A stretch of 13,509 nt of DNA. It comes from PALSA-505 sp035308365. Its GTDB lineage: Bacteria; Actinomycetota; Actinomycetes; Streptosporangiales; Streptosporangiaceae. The stretch covers positions 1-13,509 of the forward strand of contig DATGGU010000208.1 of the NCBI GenBank assembly GCA_035308365.1, given 5' to 3'. Each line of letters begins with the position of its first letter. Positions within the stretch are counted from its first letter, which is position 1. The notes under the pieces were generated by a model, which saw nothing but the letters and a program-made list of their open reading frames with translations, was not told the DNA's origin and made no database searches. A program made the position numbers and the translations under genes. Shown here piece by piece: positions 11,578-13,509 of this stretch.

Positions 11578-13245
11578 TCAGGCTGCGGCGGGGACGCGGG
11601 CCTTGGTGATGTGACTGGCGACGAGCTGGTCCAGGGTGTCCAGCGCGGTGAGGAGTTCGGGTGGCGCGTTGGGCCGGTCCGGGGCCATCAGCGGCCGGAG
11701 GAGGTGGTCGTAGACCTTGACGTAGAAGCAGGCGAATAGCAGCCCGTCGCGGGTGAGGGTGTAGCGGTTGCGGCCGGGTACTTTCTGGATCAGGCCGTTG
11801 CGGGCCAGCCGGGCCAGGTCGTAGCTGGCCTGATTCATGCTGTAGGCGCGGTGCAGCAGGCCGGTCATCAAGCCGCGGAGGGTCTTGTTGGTGATGCCGG
11901 TGACCGTGAACAGCAAGGCGGTAATAGCGCCGGCCAGGGCCTGGACTCGAAGATCGCCGAACCGCAGTGCGGGCGCCTTCCTGCCATCGTCTGTGACGGT
12001 GGGCCTGGTGATCCGCTCAATGACTGGACTCACAAGTGCCGTGCCCCGGCCAGCAATTTCAGTGTGCAACAGCCGGTCGTTGATCGCACGTGACCTGGCC
12101 TGCAGCTCGGGCAGGTTGGCGAGCATGCGGCGGCAGCCCAGGTCATCGGGGGAGTTGACGACGGTCTCGATACGCAGCGCGACGCCGTCTTTGAGGTACT
12201 GCTTCAGCCGGGAGTTCTTGTAGAACACGTTCAGGGTGACCATGTCGCAGTGCCGGTCGATCGCGGTCCTGAATCCGCGGGCGGGCGGTCTGGCAGGAGC
12301 GCCGCGCCGCTGGCCGCGGCGGAACAGCAGCTCGACGTTCTCCGGCCGGCCCAGATCCATGTTGTCGCGCAGCAGCGCCTCGAAGAACGCGCGGGCATGC
12401 ACGTCATCATCGAAGACCAGGGTCCGGGAGGTCTCTACCTGGCGCATCGACAGCTCCCACCAGTACCCGGCGTCCCGGTCAGCGCCGGTGAGCGGCAGCG
12501 GCAGCCTGGCCATCCACCGCTCGAACCACACCTGCACGGTGCCCGGGCCGAACCGGTCACAGATCTGCTGGAGAGCGGCCGGGTCGCCGGTCGAGGCGAA
12601 CCCGTTGGACAGCGCGGTGAAGCTGATCCCGGCCCTGGCGGCTTGCCGCTTGGCCCACTCGTGCCCGTTCACCCAGACCTTGACCGGATACGGGAAGTAG
12701 GTGCAGATCTTGATGAACCCCGGGCCCATCTGCTCGTCGAAGATGTACACGTAGAACACTGACACCCGCCGCTGCTCCTTGGTGAAGGAGAACTGGGGCG
12801 GCTTACCCGGATCGGTGTCCCGCTTGCGCGCCGTCCAGACCAGCTGGAACTCCTGCGCGCACCCGATGGCCGCTACCTGCGAGCGCCCGGACGCCGCGGC
12901 GGCCTGCAGAAACGGGGCCATCGCATCGGCCTTGCGCTCCCTGGCCTTGAAACGGATCACCGGCACACCATTGGCCTGCGCCCAGTCGTTCATGTCCCGG
13001 CGGAACTTCTCCCCGATCGGCTCGAACAGCGCCGGGGACACGATCGGCTTGCCGCGGTGCTCGTGGAAGAAATAGACCACCCCGCCAGGCGTCTGCAGCT
13101 TGGCGGCATAGCCGTTGAGATACAACCGGTCCAGGCAAGAGATATCCAGCCTGACGTGCCCGGCCACCATCTCCGCTGCCGTCACCACCGCAGGATCAGG
13201 CGTAAGCACCGCCGCACCCGTCACCCCGGCACCGTTGTCTTCCAC
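11578..13245 (-). CDS. Conserved actinobacterial protein of unknown function with C-terminal winged-helix-like region
   Basis: The 555-residue product starts at GTG 13245, 15 bases after the upstream stop; the ribosome site is weak, and ATG 13167 (before 'VAGHVRLDISCLDRLYLNGYAAKL') is an alternative. Blocks I recall from a widespread actinobacterial hypothetical family are 'GGVVYFFHEHRGKPIVSPALFEPIG' (about 54-78), 'GPGFIKICTYFPYPVKVWVNGHEWAKRQ' (about 178-205), 'GYWWELSMRQVETSRTLVFDD', 'KNSRLKQYLKDGVALRIETVVNSPDDLGC' and 'GITNKTLRGLMTGLL'. The C-terminal 100 residues include 'NQASYDLARLARNGLIQKVPGRNRYTLTRDG', a winged-helix pattern that suggests DNA binding. Two His-rich spots (F-H-E-H, N-G-H-E) might bind metal, but I do not claim an enzyme class. 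It is probably in an operon with the partial gene upstream. Confidence 0.85.
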   Translation of the reverse strand: MEDNGAGVTGAAVLTPDPAVVTAAEMVAGHVRLDISCLDRLYLNGYAAKLQTPGGVVYFFHEHRGKPIVSPALFEPIGEKFRRDMNDWAQANGVPVIRFKARERKADAMAPFLQAAAASGRSQVAAIGCAQEFQLVWTARKRDTDPGKPPQFSFTKEQRRVSVFYVYIFDEQMGPGFIKICTYFPYPVKVWVNGHEWAKRQAARAGISFTALSNGFASTGDPAALQQICDRFGPGTVQVWFERWMARLPLPLTGADRDAGYWWELSMRQVETSRTLVFDDDVHARAFFEALLRDNMDLGRPENVELLFRRGQRRGAPARPPARGFRTAIDRHCDMVTLNVFYKNSRLKQYLKDGVALRIETVVNSPDDLGCRRMLANLPELQARSRAINDRLLHTEIAGRGTALVSPVIERITRPTVTDDGRKAPALRFGDLRVQALAGAITALLFTVTGITNKTLRGLMTGLLHRAYSMNQASYDLARLARNGLIQKVPGRNRYTLTRDGLLFACFYVKVYDHLLRPLMAPDRPNAPPELLTALDTLDQLVASHITKARVPAAA

Positions 13246-13260
13246 GGTCCCGAGAATGGA

Positions 13261-13509
13261 TCAGCCGTCGGCTCCGTGCGGCGAGAACCAGGGAACTCGG
13301 CGGTCCGAGGCGGAGCCTCTCTGGATCGTTGACCGGGATTTCGTTGCTGGTTGTTCGGCTGGTATGGCAGGGGCCAGGGGCAGGCGGTGGAGGATCTCGT
13401 AGTCGAGGGTTGGGTAGACGCGTTCTTTGATGACCAGCAGTTCGCTGACGTCGATGTCGAGGCAGAACGTGGTGGCTGCGGCCCATTGCAGCAGTGATGC
13501 GGGGTCGCG
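13261..13509 (-). CDS. C-terminal fragment of an unknown protein (5' end outside window)
   Basis: The minus frame is open from the window edge to TGA at 13263-13261, giving 82 residues. The start of the fragment looks like a real folded protein: 'DPASLLQWAAATTFCLDIDVSELLVIKERVYPTLDYEILHRLPLA'. It is followed by a polar tail rich in Pro, Ser and Arg, perhaps disordered. The stop is 15 bases before the GTG of the 555-residue gene, so both are likely co-transcribed. I do not recognise the family. Confidence 0.6.
   Translation of the reverse strand, partial: RDPASLLQWAAATTFCLDIDVSELLVIKERVYPTLDYEILHRLPLAPAIPAEQPATKSRSTIQRGSASDRRVPWFSPHGADG

Overview
The window is chromosomal or integrated DNA of a high-GC actinobacterium (Actinomycetota). 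The evidence is a strongly GC-biased third codon position, frequent GTG starts, a Tat-type secreted glycine-rich protein, an IS1634-type transposase of the kind seen in actinomycetes, and the overall protein families. I cannot name a genus.

Left part (1-3613), mostly ordinary chromosome: the C-terminal end of a glycosyltransferase; a class A beta-lactamase-like serine hydrolase whose start lies inside a 15-bp tandem repeat; a convergent GNAT acetyltransferase; a divergent second GNAT acetyltransferase; and a convergent Tat-exported glycine-repeat protein.

Middle left (3822-6411): a complete IS1634-family insertion sequence (3827-5801, 19-bp terminal inverted repeats, 5-bp target duplication TGGGA). 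It sits exactly on the Shine-Dalgarno sequence of a small secreted protein gene (5815-6411). The target duplication rebuilds the ribosome site, but the insertion separates the gene from its old promoter.

Centre (6809-9407), the most unusual part: four direct copies of a 43-bp sequence that is the 3' half of a tRNA-Gly(TCC) gene, from anticodon loop to acceptor end, read on the minus strand. They cut the DNA into three cassettes of about 0.78-0.92 kb. Each cassette holds exactly one two-gene operon and no recombinase: (1) an acidic small protein plus a VapC-type PIN toxin; (2) a ribbon-helix-helix antitoxin plus a MazF toxin; (3) two tightly coupled genes of unknown function. Three of the four copies also carry, about 100 bp away on the same side, a paired direct repeat with an 11-bp period, which looks like integrase arm-type sites. 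I read this as a tandem accretion of tiny integrative-element remnants (CIME-like), each reduced to an addiction-like gene pair between att sites.

Right part (9408-13509): probably the next element in the array, or its host flank. It has a gene-free, highly structured GC-rich stretch (about 9558-10070), a GntR/UTRA regulator overlapping a HIT-domain protein gene (a gene type met on actinomycete integrative elements), two strong hairpins, then a 555-residue protein of a widespread actinobacterial family of unknown function with a C-terminal winged-helix-like region, preceded in the same operon by the end of another unknown gene that runs off the window. The complete tRNA-Gly gene is not in the window; if the model is right it should lie beyond the right edge.
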